Source: Microbulbifer salipaludis | GTDB taxonomy: Bacteria > Pseudomonadota > Gammaproteobacteria > Pseudomonadales > Cellvibrionaceae | Direction of reading: 5' to 3' | NCBI RefSeq assembly: GCF_017303155.1 | Contig: NZ_JAEKJR010000001.1 | Location: 1,302,001 to 1,366,000, forward strand | DNA length: 64,000 bases | Shown: positions 8,293-16,989 of the stretch, piece after piece | Numbering within the stretch: position 1 is the stretch's first letter | Layout: every line of letters begins with the position of its first letter | Made by a program: the position numbers and the translations under genes | The notes under the pieces: generated by a model | Database searches by the model: none | What the model was told of the DNA's origin: nothing | What the model saw: only the letters and a program-made list of their open reading frames with translations

Positions 8293-8733
8293 ATGACAAA
8301 TATTGAGCGCAGCGCGCTGGTGATGTTCAGTGCAGAGCAGATGTTTGACCTGGTGAATGATGTCGCCAGCTATCCGCAGTTCCTGCCGGGGTGCCGCAGC
8401 GCGGAAATACTGCATCGGGATGCCGAGACGCTGGAGGCGCGCCTGGATTTGTCCCGCGCGGGTATCTCCCAGAGCTTCGTGACCCGCAACCGGCTGTTTC
8501 GGCCGGAGCGTATGGAGCTGGTGCTGGTGGACGGCCCGTTCAGTGAATTCAACGGCACCTGGTTGTTCACGCCGCTGGCAGAGAACGCCTGCAAGGTGAG
8601 CTTCGCACTGCAGTTCAGTGTGCAGAACCGACTGCTGGGGGCCGCCGCAGGCAAGTTGTTCAGTGGGATTGCCAACCAGATGGTGGACGCGATGTGTGAG
8701 CGGGCAAAACAGATTTACGGAGCCGAATCATGA
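8293..8733 (+). CDS. ratA: RatA-like START/coenzyme Q-binding domain protein
   Basis: A 146-residue single-domain protein of the SRPBCC (START-like) superfamily. It matches the RatA/YfjG group, homologous to mitochondrial Coq10. E. coli RatA was reported to bind 50S subunits and block 70S formation, while Coq10-type relatives bind ubiquinone; the real role here is uncertain. Visible blocks are MFDLVNDVASYPQFLPGC near the N-terminus and GPFSEFNGTWLFTPL centrally. AAGG lies before the ATG. It overlaps the next gene (rnfH) by four bases, giving translational coupling, an arrangement common in gammaproteobacteria. Confidence 0.9.
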   Translation: MTNIERSALVMFSAEQMFDLVNDVASYPQFLPGCRSAEILHRDAETLEARLDLSRAGISQSFVTRNRLFRPERMELVLVDGPFSEFNGTWLFTPLAENACKVSFALQFSVQNRLLGAAAGKLFSGIANQMVDAMCERAKQIYGAES

Positions 8734-9059
8734 CCAACCAGAAAACCATTGCCGTGGAAGTGGTGTACGCGCTGCCCCATGAGCAGCGCCTGATGAGCCT
8801 GCTGGTGGAGCCGGGCACCACCGCCCTGCAGGCGCTGGAGCAGTCGGGGATTCCAAAGGAGTATCCGGAGGTGGACCCGGCAACGGCGAAGTTGGGGATC
8901 TTCGGTCAGGCGCTGGGGACCAAGGGCCTGGCGGTGGCTGCAGAATATGTACTGCAGCCGGGGGACCGGGTGGAGGTATACCGGCCGCTGATTGCCGATC
9001 CGAAGGAGGCGCGCAAGCAGCGCGCGGAGAAGGCGAAGCGGCAGGCGCAGGGCAATTGA
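8730..9059 (+). CDS. rnfH: RnfH family protein
   Basis: A 109-residue protein with a ubiquitin/ThiS-like beta-grasp fold of the RnfH (YfjF, RatB) family. Typical features are IAVEVVYALPHEQ at the start, GIFGQALG in the middle and the acidic-basic GDRVEVYRPLIADPKEARKQRA tail near the end. Function is not established; the name comes from linkage to rnf operons in some species, and no rnf genes occur here. The ATG overlaps the ratA stop (ATGA), so the two are cotranscribed. It converges with bamE. Confidence 0.9.
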   Translation: MTNQKTIAVEVVYALPHEQRLMSLLVEPGTTALQALEQSGIPKEYPEVDPATAKLGIFGQALGTKGLAVAAEYVLQPGDRVEVYRPLIADPKEARKQRAEKAKRQAQGN

Positions 9060-9092
9060 GCCCTGCTGCAGGTCATTGATGGCTTGGGCAGA

Positions 9093-9437
9093 TCAGGGCC
9101 AGCCGCTGGGCTGCCAGTCGCCGCTGGTCCCGATCAGGCGATCACCGTTGAAGTACACGGAAAAACGCTTCTGGGTCTCTTCGCCCTTGGGGCTGCGTAC
9201 ACGATTGATGTAATCCCAGCGATTGGGGTTAAACGTGTCTTCCAGCAGGGGAGTACCCAGTACAAAACGCACCTGGCGGCGGGTCATGTCGGGCCTCAAC
9301 TGGTCCACCATTTCCTGGGTAATGATATTGCCCTGCTGCACCTGGATGCGGTGAACGCCGGGAAACTTGAACAGGCTGCAGGCCGTGGCAACGCTGCAGA
9401 GTGCGGTAATCAGTAGAATTCGTACAACTGATGGCAT
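9093..9437 (-). CDS. bamE: Outer membrane protein assembly factor BamE
   Basis: A small outer-membrane lipoprotein of the BAM complex, which folds beta-barrel proteins into the outer membrane. Residues 1-20 form a lipoprotein signal ending in SVATAC, with Cys20 as lipidation site. The mature SmpA/OmlA domain carries GNIITQEMVDQLRPDMTR and the GTPLLEDTF loop. I start at 9437 because GGAG lies six bases before that ATG; an in-frame ATG four codons earlier has no such site. The 114-residue length suits the family. It is divergent from fur, as in many gammaproteobacteria; bamD is elsewhere in this window. Confidence 0.92.
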   Translation of the reverse strand: MPSVVRILLITALCSVATACSLFKFPGVHRIQVQQGNIITQEMVDQLRPDMTRRQVRFVLGTPLLEDTFNPNRWDYINRVRSPKGEETQKRFSVYFNGDRLIGTSGDWQPSGWP

Positions 9438-9791
9438 TGAATGCTCCATCTGAATTTTTATTGGTTTCCCTGGCTCAGGGTGTCGAAGCGGCGCTCCGGT
9501 GCTGTGGACAGCATAGCGGACCAGCGGGTAAACATCGACGCGGCCGCTGTTGACGCAACAGCCCGAGTCAACATGACATGAATAGTCGCCAATCTACCGA
9601 TAAAGTTCCCCGCAGCCGCCATATTGCCGTGCTTTTGGGGCCGATTTGGCGCCTGGGGTTCCGCTGACTTCACTGGGCGTGGATAATACCCGAACTGTGC
9701 GCCTGCCGACAGGCACGGCGCCATTTATTACAAGCGACTATTTCGAACGACGATATAGCGATAACGAGCACACTGCGGAACTGAATAACTC
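9438..9791. promoter_or_regulatory. bamE-fur divergent intergenic region
   Basis: About 350 bases without a gene between two divergently transcribed genes. It must hold both promoters, but I could not place convincing -35/-10 pairs. An exact 7-bp inverted repeat (TGTTGAC at 9548-9554, GTCAACA at 9567-9573) could be an operator or a minor hairpin. The segment around 9750-9770 contains GATA repeats that only faintly resemble a Fur box. Confidence 0.35.
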
Positions 9792-10202
9792 ATGTCGAAC
9801 GAAAACCAGGAACTGCGCAAAGCGGGCCTCAAAGTCACTCTGCCGCGAGTGAAAATTCTCCAGCTGCTGGAAAGTGCCAATGAACAGCATCTCAGCGCAG
9901 AAGATGTGTACAAGATGCTGCTGGAAGCCGGAGAAGATGTAGGGCTGGCTACGGTGTACCGGGTACTGACCCAGTTTGAGAGCGCCGGCCTGGTCATGCG
10001 CCACAACTTCGATGGTGGCCACTCGGTGTTCGAGCTGGATCGCGGTGACCACCACGACCACATGGTGTGTACCGACTCCGGCAAGGTGATCGAATTCCAC
10101 AATGAAAAGATTGAAGAGCTGCAGCACCAGATCGCCGAGGAGCACGGCTACGAGCTGACCGGCCACAGTCTGGTGCTGTATGTGAAGAAGAAGGATAGCT
10201 AA
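9792..10202 (+). CDS. fur: Ferric uptake regulator Fur
   Basis: Iron-responsive transcription factor of 136 residues; with Fe(II) it binds Fur boxes and represses iron acquisition genes. The N-terminal winged helix includes GLKVTLPRVKILQLL and the recognition-helix region GLATVYRVLTQFE. The metal sites are seen in HNFDGGHSVFE and DHHDHMVC. Only one cysteine is present, so the paired CxxC of E. coli Fur is missing; P. aeruginosa Fur is, as I recall, similar. It is followed by a strong terminator, so it is likely monocistronic. Confidence 0.95.
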   Translation: MSNENQELRKAGLKVTLPRVKILQLLESANEQHLSAEDVYKMLLEAGEDVGLATVYRVLTQFESAGLVMRHNFDGGHSVFELDRGDHHDHMVCTDSGKVIEFHNEKIEELQHQIAEEHGYELTGHSLVLYVKKKDS

Positions 10203-10223
10203 ACGGCGCACCCTTCTTTCGCA

Positions 10224-10265
10224 CTTACAAAAAAGGGGGAGCTAACGCTCCCCCTTTTTTGTAAG
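10224..10265. terminator. Bidirectional intrinsic terminator after fur
   Basis: Perfect 19-bp inverted repeat (10224-10242, 10247-10265) with loop TAAC, G5/C5 core and T6 on both strands. It lies between the convergent fur and acyltransferase genes and can serve both. Confidence 0.92.
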
Positions 10266-10291
10266 TTCTGATATTGGCTGCCGCCTGCGGT

Positions 10292-10885
10292 TTATACCGG
10301 AGGCGTGTAGTCGCCGGGGTACTTGCCGACCTTGGTGGCGTAGTACTCGCCAAAGCGTGCCAGTTCGCGGGCCAGGTTCTCGCCCATCTCCATCACCGGC
10401 CCCAGGCCAGCCTCTTTGCGCGCAAAGTCGATAAAGCCGCACACCACCGGTACCGCCGCACCGCGGGCAATGTGGTAAAAGCCGGTTTTCCAGCGTTCGG
10501 ACTTGCCGCGGGTGCCCTCGGGCGGCACTGCGATCACCAGCTCCTCGCGGGACTTATACTGGTTAATGGTGGCTTCCACCAGGTTGTTGGCCTTGCTGCG
10601 ATCCACGGCGATACCGCCAAACCAGCGCATGGCACCGCCCAGGGGGAACTGGAACAGTTTGTCTTTGCCCATCCACTGCGGGTTCACCTTCAGCTTGAGG
10701 GCCGCGAGAATGAAGAAGTAGCCATCCCAGTTGGACGTATGCGGCGCGGCCAGCAGCACGTATTTTTTCAGCTTCAGCGCGCGCTCGTCGGCGACGACTT
10801 TCCAGCCGTGCAGCTTCAGCAGTAGCCGCGCCACCAGGCGCAGGACGGGTGTAACGATGGGAGTGTTGAAAATGGTTGTTTGCAT
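10292..10885 (-). CDS. 1-acyl-sn-glycerol-3-phosphate acyltransferase family protein
   Basis: A 197-residue member of the PlsC-like lysophospholipid acyltransferase superfamily, which transfers acyl chains to glycerol phosphates or related acceptors. The catalytic HX4D motif is HTSNWD (His49, Asp54), and the substrate-binding PPEGTRGK motif is near residue 120. It is short (PlsC is nearer 240), lacks an obvious membrane anchor, and the HTSNWDG wording resembles a subgroup often labelled simply acyltransferase. It lies between fur and recN, convergent with fur. The specific acceptor is unknown. Confidence 0.8.
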   Translation of the reverse strand: MQTTIFNTPIVTPVLRLVARLLLKLHGWKVVADERALKLKKYVLLAAPHTSNWDGYFFILAALKLKVNPQWMGKDKLFQFPLGGAMRWFGGIAVDRSKANNLVEATINQYKSREELVIAVPPEGTRGKSERWKTGFYHIARGAAVPVVCGFIDFARKEAGLGPVMEMGENLARELARFGEYYATKVGKYPGDYTPPV

Positions 10886-10991
10886 GGTGCGACCGCGTTC
10901 TTTGCCCGTCAGTGTAGTTGGTTTCCAACCCGGCAGAGGGATGGTTCGGGGCGCGGGAGTATAAGGTGAATTTTATGCCACATGCGGTCAA

Positions 10992-11022
10992 TTTCGGCCC
11001 GCGCAGGGTTTGCGGGCCGAAA
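10992..11022 (-). terminator. Stem-loop downstream of recN
   Basis: An 11-bp stem (TTTCGGCCCGC / GCGGGCCGAAA) with a 9-nt loop about 30 bases beyond the recN stop. There is no long U-run, so it may be a weak terminator or an mRNA 3'-end protector. Confidence 0.5.
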
Positions 11023-11050
11023 ATCTGTGACTGATAGGTTTTGAGGGGCG

Positions 11051-12703
11051 TCAGCGGCGGCCGAGCATTTCTTCCGCATGGGCGAGGGACTGGGCGGTGG
11101 TCTCGCCCCCCAGCATACGCGCGATCTCCCGGCAGCGTTCTTCGTCCTTGAGCTCGCGCAGTGCCACAAAGGCATTGTCACCGTCGCTGTGTTTTTCCAC
11201 CAGGTACTGGCGGTGGGCGCGTGCCGCTACCTGTGCCAGGTGGGTCACGCAGATGACCTGCCCGCGTTCGCCCAGCTGGCGCAGCAGCTTGCCGACCACA
11301 TCACCGGTGGCGCCGCCGATACCCACATCGACCTCGTCGAACACCAGCGTGGGGGTGCGCGAGGTCTGCGCGGTGATCACCTGGATGGCCAGGCTGACCC
11401 GTGATAATTCGCCACCGGAGGCAATCTTGCCGAGCGGGCGCGGCGGCTGGCCCGGGTTGGTGGCGATCAGGATTTCCACTTCTTCGAGGCCGGTGGCAGA
11501 GGGTTTGTCCAGCGGGCTCAGTGCCAGTTCCACACGGGCGTGGGGCATGGCGAGGTCGGCCAGCTGGGCATTGACGGCCTCGGCGAGCTGGGTGGCAGCG
11601 GCGGCGCGCAGCTTGCTGAGTTTGCTGGCGCTGGTGCGGAATGCCTGTTCCAGTGCCTCGCACTCCGCGGCCAGCTTGTCGAGGGCATCCGGTGCACCGA
11701 TCTCCTCAAGCTCCTGCTGCCACTGCAGTTGCAGCTCGGGCAGCTGGGTGGGTTGTACCCGGTGCTTGCGCGCGATGGAATAAATCGCGGAGAGGCGCTC
11801 TTCCACTTCGGCCAGGCGCTCCGGGTCGATTTCAAAGCGGTCGATATGCCGCGACAGGGTACTGCCAGCCTCTTCGATCTGGATGCGCGCGCTGTCGAGC
11901 ATCTGCGCCACTTCCGCCAGTGCCGCACTCTGCTCCGGCATGGCGCCTACCAGTTGCAGTGCCCGGTGCAGTTGCTCGGCAATATCGCCTTCCCCGCCAT
12001 TGAGCAGTGCGGCCAGCTGGTAGCTGCCATTGAGGATATCGCCGGCATTGGCCAGTTGGCGCTGCTCACTTTCCAGCTCTTCCAGCTCACTGGGCTGCAG
12101 GTTGAGCTGCTCCAGTTCCTCCAGCTGGTATTCCAGCAGGTCCCGGCGGGCCTGGGTTTCCTCGGCGCTGTCGGCCAGTTTGCGGTAGCGGCGGTACTGG
12201 TCCTGCCAGGTTTTGTAGTGAATGCGTACTTCGGCGCTGTGCGCTTCGGCGTGGGCGTATTCGTCCAGCAGGCGCCGGTGGGTGTCCTTCTTCAGCAGCG
12301 ACTGATGCTCGTGCTGGCTGTGGATATCAATCAACTGCTCGCCGAGGGTGCGCAGCTGCATCAGGGTCACCGGCTGGCCGTTGATGTAGGCCCGCGAACG
12401 GCCATCGGCACTGATGGTGCGGCGCAGGATCACCTCGCGCCCGGCATCCATTTCCTGCTCCTCAAGCCAGGCGCGCGCCTCGTCGTGCTGGGCGATATCG
12501 AAGGTTGCGTGAATGTCTGCGCGCTTGGCGCCGGCCCGTACCAGCTCGCCATTGCCACGGTCGCCCAGGGCGAGGCCGAGGGCATCCAGGGTGATGGATT
12601 TGCCCGCGCCGGTCTCGCCGGTGAGGGTGCTGGTGCCGGGGCCGAATTCCAGTTCCAACTGGTCGACCAGGGTGAATTGGCTGATAGACAGGTGCAGCAA
12701 CAT
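11051..12703 (-). CDS. recN: DNA repair protein RecN
   Basis: SMC-like ATPase of 550 residues acting in recombinational repair of double-strand breaks. Walker A is GETGAGKS at residues 29-36, followed by a long coiled-coil centre (about 150-370). The ABC signature region reads LGKIASGGELSR and Walker B LVFDEVDVGIGG near residues 420-470. The C-terminal VTHLAQVAA segment is also typical. A candidate LexA box lies upstream at 12729-12748, fitting the SOS control known for recN in enterics. It is divergent from grpE. Confidence 0.96.
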   Translation of the reverse strand: MLLHLSISQFTLVDQLELEFGPGTSTLTGETGAGKSITLDALGLALGDRGNGELVRAGAKRADIHATFDIAQHDEARAWLEEQEMDAGREVILRRTISADGRSRAYINGQPVTLMQLRTLGEQLIDIHSQHEHQSLLKKDTHRRLLDEYAHAEAHSAEVRIHYKTWQDQYRRYRKLADSAEETQARRDLLEYQLEELEQLNLQPSELEELESEQRQLANAGDILNGSYQLAALLNGGEGDIAEQLHRALQLVGAMPEQSAALAEVAQMLDSARIQIEEAGSTLSRHIDRFEIDPERLAEVEERLSAIYSIARKHRVQPTQLPELQLQWQQELEEIGAPDALDKLAAECEALEQAFRTSASKLSKLRAAAATQLAEAVNAQLADLAMPHARVELALSPLDKPSATGLEEVEILIATNPGQPPRPLGKIASGGELSRVSLAIQVITAQTSRTPTLVFDEVDVGIGGATGDVVGKLLRQLGERGQVICVTHLAQVAARAHRQYLVEKHSDGDNAFVALRELKDEERCREIARMLGGETTAQSLAHAEEMLGRR

Positions 12704-12728
12704 GAGATTATTTTCGTGGCTATCCGAA

Positions 12729-12748
12729 TAGTGGTTGTTTATACAGTA
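12729..12748 (-). promoter_or_regulatory. Candidate LexA (SOS) box upstream of recN
   Basis: On the minus strand, 26-45 bases upstream of the recN ATG, TACTGTATAAAC... matches the left half of the CTGT-N8-ACAG consensus well. The right half (CAACCACTA) is degenerate, ending CAC instead of CAG. Position and target gene support the call; the poor right half lowers confidence. Confidence 0.5.
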
Positions 12749-12871
12749 TTTGGCCGCCCCCTTTCAATCACCCCGGGCGTTGAATGTGCGTGAATCAACT
12801 ATCCCAAGCGCCCGCTCCCCACACTACCCTGACGTTTGCCCCCGTGTTGCGCCTGCGTATGGCCACATCCT

Positions 12872-12899
12872 CTTGAAGTGACTGGCGCAGCCCCCATAT
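12872..12899 (+). promoter_or_regulatory. Sigma-32 (heat-shock) promoter of grpE
   Basis: CTTGAA at 12872-12877, a 14-nt spacer, then CCCCATAT at 12892-12899, a complete match to the RpoH consensus (CTTGAA-N13-15-CCCCATNT). The GTG start of grpE is about 97 bases further on. Confidence 0.88.
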
Positions 12900-12995
12900 A
12901 GCCTTGCATTCCCGGTGCCTGAACAGGTTCCCGGGCAAGTTTTACAACGATTTGACCAATTGGCAGTAGACCGACGGACACAGACGGAGAAAGCA

Positions 12996-13607
12996 GTGGC
13001 CAAAGAGCGCAGCGAAGACGAACAGATTGAGACCGGCGAACAGGCCGCCGAGGTGGAAACCCCGGATGCGGAAGAGCAGCACGCGGCCGAAGAGGCGCTG
13101 GCGGAAGAGCTGGCAGCTGACCGGGATGCGGATAAAGAAGCGGCTCTGGAGGAGGAAATTGCCTCCCTGCACCAGCAGCTCGCCGAGCATAAAGACATGG
13201 TGCTGCGCGCCCAGGCTGAGGTACAGAATGCCCGTCGCCGCGCCCAGCAGGATGTGGAAAAGGCACACAAGTTTGGTGTGGAGAAGCTGATCAAGGAGTT
13301 ATTGCCGGTCGTGGACAACCTGGAGCGCGCGCTCTCCACCATCGACAGCAGCGATGAAGCGCAGAAGGCGGTGATCGAGGGCATCGAGCTGACCCAGAAG
13401 TCCTTTATCGACACTCTGGTGAAAGCCGGTGTGGAAGTGGTGGATCCGGCGGGCGAGCCCTTTGATCCGGAACTGCACCAGGCCATGACCCAGGTGCCCA
13501 ATGGGGATGTGGAGCCGAACACGGTGCTCGACGTGTTTCAGAAGGGCTATCGCCTGAACGGCCGCCTGGTGCGCCCGGCGATGGTCGTTGTCAGCAAGGC
13601 GCCGTAA
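12996..13607 (+). CDS. grpE: Nucleotide exchange factor GrpE
   Basis: Exchange factor that releases ADP from DnaK, acting as a dimer. The 203-residue protein has an acidic disordered N-terminus (about 1-60), a long coiled coil ([15 protein letters not shown] onward), the core block [21 protein letters not shown], and the C-terminal beta domain with [12 protein letters not shown] and [15 protein letters not shown]. The frame is open further upstream, but I choose GTG at 12996: a GGAG element precedes it by 6 bases, the protein begins VAKERSE, and the length then matches the family. First gene of the grpE-dnaK-dnaJ group, under a heat-shock promoter. Confidence 0.94.
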   Translation: MAKERSEDEQIETGEQAAEVETPDAEEQHAAEEALAEELAADRDADKEAALEEEIASLHQQLAEHKDMVLRAQAEVQNARRRAQQDVEKAHKFGVEKLIKELLPVVDNLERALSTIDSSDEAQKAVIEGIELTQKSFIDTLVKAGVEVVDPAGEPFDPELHQAMTQVPNGDVEPNTVLDVFQKGYRLNGRLVRPAMVVVSKAP

Positions 13608-13638
13608 GGCGGATTTCTAAATCGCTGCTTGCGGTGCC

Positions 13639-13666
13639 CTTGAAAACCCAATGGCGGCACCAATAT
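13639..13666 (+). promoter_or_regulatory. Sigma-32-type promoter of dnaK
   Basis: CTTGAA at 13639-13644, a 14-nt spacer, and ACCAATAT at 13659-13666 (6 of 8 to CCCCATAT). The spacer equals that before grpE and clpB, and the sequence CTTGAAAACCC is shared with the clpB promoter. It lies in the grpE-dnaK gap, 72 bases before the dnaK ATG. Confidence 0.7.
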
Positions 13667-13738
13667 AAGCAGCAACCGAATACAAATGTGCGCAGCCAGG
13701 GTGAAATCCGGCGCGCAGCAAAGTGAGGAATCAGATCC

Positions 13739-15682
13739 ATGGGAAAAATCATCGGCATCGACCTGGGTACTACCAACAGCTGTGTGGCAGTACTGGACGG
13801 CGACAAGGCTCGTGTAATTGAAAACGCGGAAGGCGATCGCACAACCCCTTCCATCGTTGCGTTCACCGACGACAACGAAGTGCTGGTGGGCCAGTCCGCC
13901 AAGCGCCAGTCTGTGACCAATCCCACCAACACCCTGTACGCCGTCAAGCGTCTGATCGGCCGCAAGTTCAAAGACGACGTGGTACAGAAAGACATCAAGA
14001 TGGTGCCTTACTCCATCGTTGAAGCCGAAAACGGCGATGCCTGGGTAGAGGTGAAGGGCGACAAGAAAGCACCGCCGCAGATCTCTGCTGAAGTGCTGAA
14101 GAAAATGAAGAAAACCGCGGAAGACTTCCTCGGTGAGAAAGTAGACGCGGCGGTAATCACTGTGCCGGCCTACTTCAATGACTCCCAGCGTCAGGCCACC
14201 AAAGACGCCGGCCGTATCGCAGGTCTGGACGTCAAGCGCATCATCAACGAGCCGACTGCGGCAGCGCTGGCCTACGGCATGGACAAAGCCGGCGGCGACC
14301 GCACCATCGCGGTCTACGACCTGGGTGGTGGTACTTTCGATATCTCCATCATTGAAATCGCCGACGTCGATGGCGAGAAGCAGTTTGAAGTGCTGTCCAC
14401 CAACGGTGACACCTTCCTCGGTGGTGAGGACTTCGACCTGCGCCTGATCGACTACCTGGCGGAGCAGTTCAAGAAAGAACAGGGCATCGACCTGAAAGGC
14501 GATCCCCTGGCGATGCAGCGCCTGAAAGAAGCCGCGGAAAAAGCCAAGATCGAACTGTCTTCCAGTCAGCAGACCGAAGTGAACCTGCCGTACATCACCG
14601 CAGACGCCACCGGTCCCAAGCATTTGGTTGTGAAGCTGACCCGCGCCAAGCTGGAAAGCCTGGTGGAAGACCTGGTCACCCGCTCCCTGGAGCCGGTAAA
14701 AACCGCGCTGGCCGACGCGGACCTGTCTGCGTCCGGCATCGACGAAGTGATTCTGGTGGGCGGTCAGACCCGCATGCCGCTGGTGCAGGCGAAGGTGACC
14801 GAGTTCTTCGGTAAAGAGCCGCGCAAAGACGTGAACCCGGACGAAGCGGTTGCCGTGGGCGCAGCGATTCAGGGCGCGGTACTGGGCGGTGACGTGAAAG
14901 ACGTACTGCTGCTGGACGTCACCCCGCTGACCCTGGGTATCGAAACCATGGGTGGCGTGGCTACCCCGCTGATCGACAAGAACACCACCATCCCGACCAA
15001 GAAGTCCCAGGTGTTCTCCACCGCGGATGACAACCAGACTGCGGTGACCATTCACGTGGTGCAGGGTGAGCGCAAGCAGGCCGCACAGAACAAGTCCCTG
15101 GGTCGTTTCGACCTGGCCGACATCCCGCCGGCGCCGCGCGGCATGCCACAGATCGAAGTGACCTTCGATATCGATGCCAACGGTATCCTGCACGTGCACG
15201 CCAAAGACAAGGCGACCGGCAAGGAGCAGTCCATCGTGATCAAGGCCTCTTCCGGCCTGTCCGATGACGAGATCGAAAAAATGGTACAGGACGCCGAGGC
15301 CAACGCCGAAGCGGACAAGCAGTTCGAGGAGCTGGTCACCACCCGCAATACCCTCGACGGCCTGATCTCTGCCACGCGCAAGACGCTGGAAGAAGCCGGC
15401 GACAAGGCCACGGCAGACGAGAAGGCGGCGATTGATGCGGCGCTCTCCGAAGCGGAAGAAGCGGTGAAAGGCAACGACAAGGCAGCTATGGAAGCGGCCA
15501 CCACCAAGCTGACCGAAGCCTCTGGCCCGGTAGCCCAGAAAATGTACGCGGAGCAGGCGCAAGCCAGCGAAGCGGCCGCGGAGCAGGCCGAGCAGGCGAG
15601 TTCAGGTGGTAAGTCTGGCGGTGACGACGCAGTGGACGCCGAGTTCGAAGAAGTCAAAGACGACAAGAAAGAAGACAAGTAA
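13739..15682 (+). CDS. dnaK: Molecular chaperone DnaK (Hsp70)
   Basis: ATP-dependent Hsp70 chaperone of 647 residues. The nucleotide-binding domain opens with [15 protein letters not shown] and includes [35 protein letters not shown] and [12 protein letters not shown]. The interdomain linker [15 protein letters not shown] (about residue 385) leads to the substrate-binding domain and helical lid. The tail is acidic and ends [11 protein letters not shown], close to the EEVK-type ending of proteobacterial DnaK. It works with GrpE (upstream) and DnaJ (downstream), and with ClpB at 56.2 kb for disaggregation. Confidence 0.98.
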   Translation: MGKIIGIDLGTTNSCVAVLDGDKARVIENAEGDRTTPSIVAFTDDNEVLVGQSAKRQSVTNPTNTLYAVKRLIGRKFKDDVVQKDIKMVPYSIVEAENGDAWVEVKGDKKAPPQISAEVLKKMKKTAEDFLGEKVDAAVITVPAYFNDSQRQATKDAGRIAGLDVKRIINEPTAAALAYGMDKAGGDRTIAVYDLGGGTFDISIIEIADVDGEKQFEVLSTNGDTFLGGEDFDLRLIDYLAEQFKKEQGIDLKGDPLAMQRLKEAAEKAKIELSSSQQTEVNLPYITADATGPKHLVVKLTRAKLESLVEDLVTRSLEPVKTALADADLSASGIDEVILVGGQTRMPLVQAKVTEFFGKEPRKDVNPDEAVAVGAAIQGAVLGGDVKDVLLLDVTPLTLGIETMGGVATPLIDKNTTIPTKKSQVFSTADDNQTAVTIHVVQGERKQAAQNKSLGRFDLADIPPAPRGMPQIEVTFDIDANGILHVHAKDKATGKEQSIVIKASSGLSDDEIEKMVQDAEANAEADKQFEELVTTRNTLDGLISATRKTLEEAGDKATADEKAAIDAALSEAEEAVKGNDKAAMEAATTKLTEASGPVAQKMYAEQAQASEAAAEQAEQASSGGKSGGDDAVDAEFEEVKDDKKEDK

Positions 15683-15699
15683 TCAACCACTTGTCTCTG

Positions 15700-15767
15700 C
15701 CCTGCCGGCCGCTGCTGGCAGGGTGATACAAAAAGGCGCGGGCGCTCACACTGGGCTCTCGCGCCTT
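15700..15767 (+). terminator. Two stem-loops between dnaK and dnaJ
   Basis: First hairpin at 15700-15723 (CCCTGCC...GGCAGGG), second at 15733-15767 with an AAGGCGCG/CGCGCCTT stem. Neither has a strong U-run; they may attenuate read-through into dnaJ or mark an RNA processing point rather than fully terminate. No separate heat-shock promoter for dnaJ is visible. Confidence 0.45.
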
Positions 15768-15795
15768 CTGCAGTTTAAAAAGAACACACAGAGCT

Positions 15796-16920
15796 ATGTC
15801 CAAACGCGATTACTACGAAGTCCTTGGCGTCAGCAAGGGTGCGGATGAAAAAGAGCTGAAAAAGGCTTACCGCCGGGTGGCGATGAAGTTTCACCCGGAC
15901 CGCAATCCTGACGATAAAGAGGCGGAGAACAAGTTCAAGGAGGCCAACGAGGCCTACGAAGTCCTGTCCGATCCGCAGAAGAAAGCTGCTTACGACCAGT
16001 TCGGCCACGCCGGCGTCGAGGGGCAGGCTGGCGGTGCGGGTGCCGGCGGTTTTGGCGGATTCTCCGATATTTTCGGCGACGTGTTCGGCGATATCTTTGG
16101 CGGCGGCGCTGGCGGCGGCCGTCGCGGCCCCCAGCGCGGTTCCGACCTGCGCTATGACCTGGACCTGGATCTGGAAGACGCGGTGCGCGGCACCACCGTC
16201 AAGATCAAGGTGCCGACCCTGGCCAACTGTGGCACCTGCCACGGCTCCGGTGCCAAGGCCGGCTCCCAGCCCCAGACCTGTGGCACCTGTGGTGGCGCCG
16301 GCCAGGTGCGTATGCAGCAGGGCTTCTTCTCGGTACAGCAGACCTGCCCCAACTGCCGCGGGCGCGGTACCGTCATCAGCGACCCCTGCGGTAGCTGTCA
16401 CGGCCGCGGTCGGGTGGAAGAGACCAAGACCCTGTCGGTCAAGGTGCCGCCGGGTGTCGATACCGGTGACCGCATCCGTCTCGCCGGCGAAGGTGAGGCA
16501 GGGCCGGACGGCGGGCCTGCAGGCGACCTTTATGTTCAGGTGATGGTGCGTGAGCACGAGCTGTTCCAGCGCGATGGCAAGAACCTGTATTGCGAGGTGC
16601 CCATCAGCTTCGTGACCGCCGCCCTCGGTGGCGAAATGGAAGTGCCTACGCTGGAAGGCAAGGTCAAACTGAAAATTCCCGCGGAAAGCCAGACCGGCAA
16701 ACTGTTCCGTCTGCGTGGCAAGGGGGTAACTCCGGTGCGCGGCGGTGCGCCGGGCGACCTTTTGTGCCGGGTGGTGGTGGAGACCCCGGTGAACCTGAGC
16801 GCCAAGCAGAAAGAGCTGCTGGAGGCGTTCGCCGACACCCTGAGCGAGAAGAAAAACTCTCCCCGCCAGACCGGCTGGTTTGAAGGGGTGAAGAACTTCT
16901 TTGGCGACATGAAGCTGTAA
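15796..16920 (+). CDS. dnaJ: Molecular chaperone DnaJ (Hsp40)
   Basis: Co-chaperone that delivers substrates to DnaK and triggers its ATPase. The 374-residue class A protein shows a J domain (residues 1-70) with HPD at 33-35, a Gly/Phe-rich linker (about 75-115), four zinc-binding CxxCxGxG repeats ([32 protein letters not shown]; about 140-210), and C-terminal substrate-binding domains. Length and organisation are normal. Follows dnaK and ends at a strong terminator. Confidence 0.97.
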   Translation: MSKRDYYEVLGVSKGADEKELKKAYRRVAMKFHPDRNPDDKEAENKFKEANEAYEVLSDPQKKAAYDQFGHAGVEGQAGGAGAGGFGGFSDIFGDVFGDIFGGGAGGGRRGPQRGSDLRYDLDLDLEDAVRGTTVKIKVPTLANCGTCHGSGAKAGSQPQTCGTCGGAGQVRMQQGFFSVQQTCPNCRGRGTVISDPCGSCHGRGRVEETKTLSVKVPPGVDTGDRIRLAGEGEAGPDGGPAGDLYVQVMVREHELFQRDGKNLYCEVPISFVTAALGGEMEVPTLEGKVKLKIPAESQTGKLFRLRGKGVTPVRGGAPGDLLCRVVVETPVNLSAKQKELLEAFADTLSEKKNSPRQTGWFEGVKNFFGDMKL

Positions 16921-16935
16921 GGCTTCAATGGCGCT

Positions 16936-16976
16936 CCCATAAAAAACCCGGCGTTGCTGCCGGGTTTTTTTATGGG
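16936..16976. terminator. Bidirectional terminator between dnaJ and ispB
   Basis: Long near-perfect inverted repeat (16936-16952, 16959-16976) with CCCGGC/GCCGGG core flanked by A6 and T7. It separates the convergent dnaJ and ispB. Confidence 0.92.
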
Positions 16977-16989
16977 TACTGGGAAGTGA

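Noticed and set aside
9750..9775. GATA-rich string upstream of fur as a Fur box
   Set aside because: Too few matches to the 19-bp consensus to claim autoregulation.
11540..12793. A 417-codon open frame opposite recN
   Set aside because: Antisense to a certain gene with GC-rich third positions; its sequence is low-complexity and matches no family.
13547..15562. A 671-codon open frame on the minus strand opposite dnaK
   Set aside because: It is the antisense shadow of a highly biased coding sequence; no protein motif, no ribosome-binding site, and dnaK on the other strand is unambiguous.
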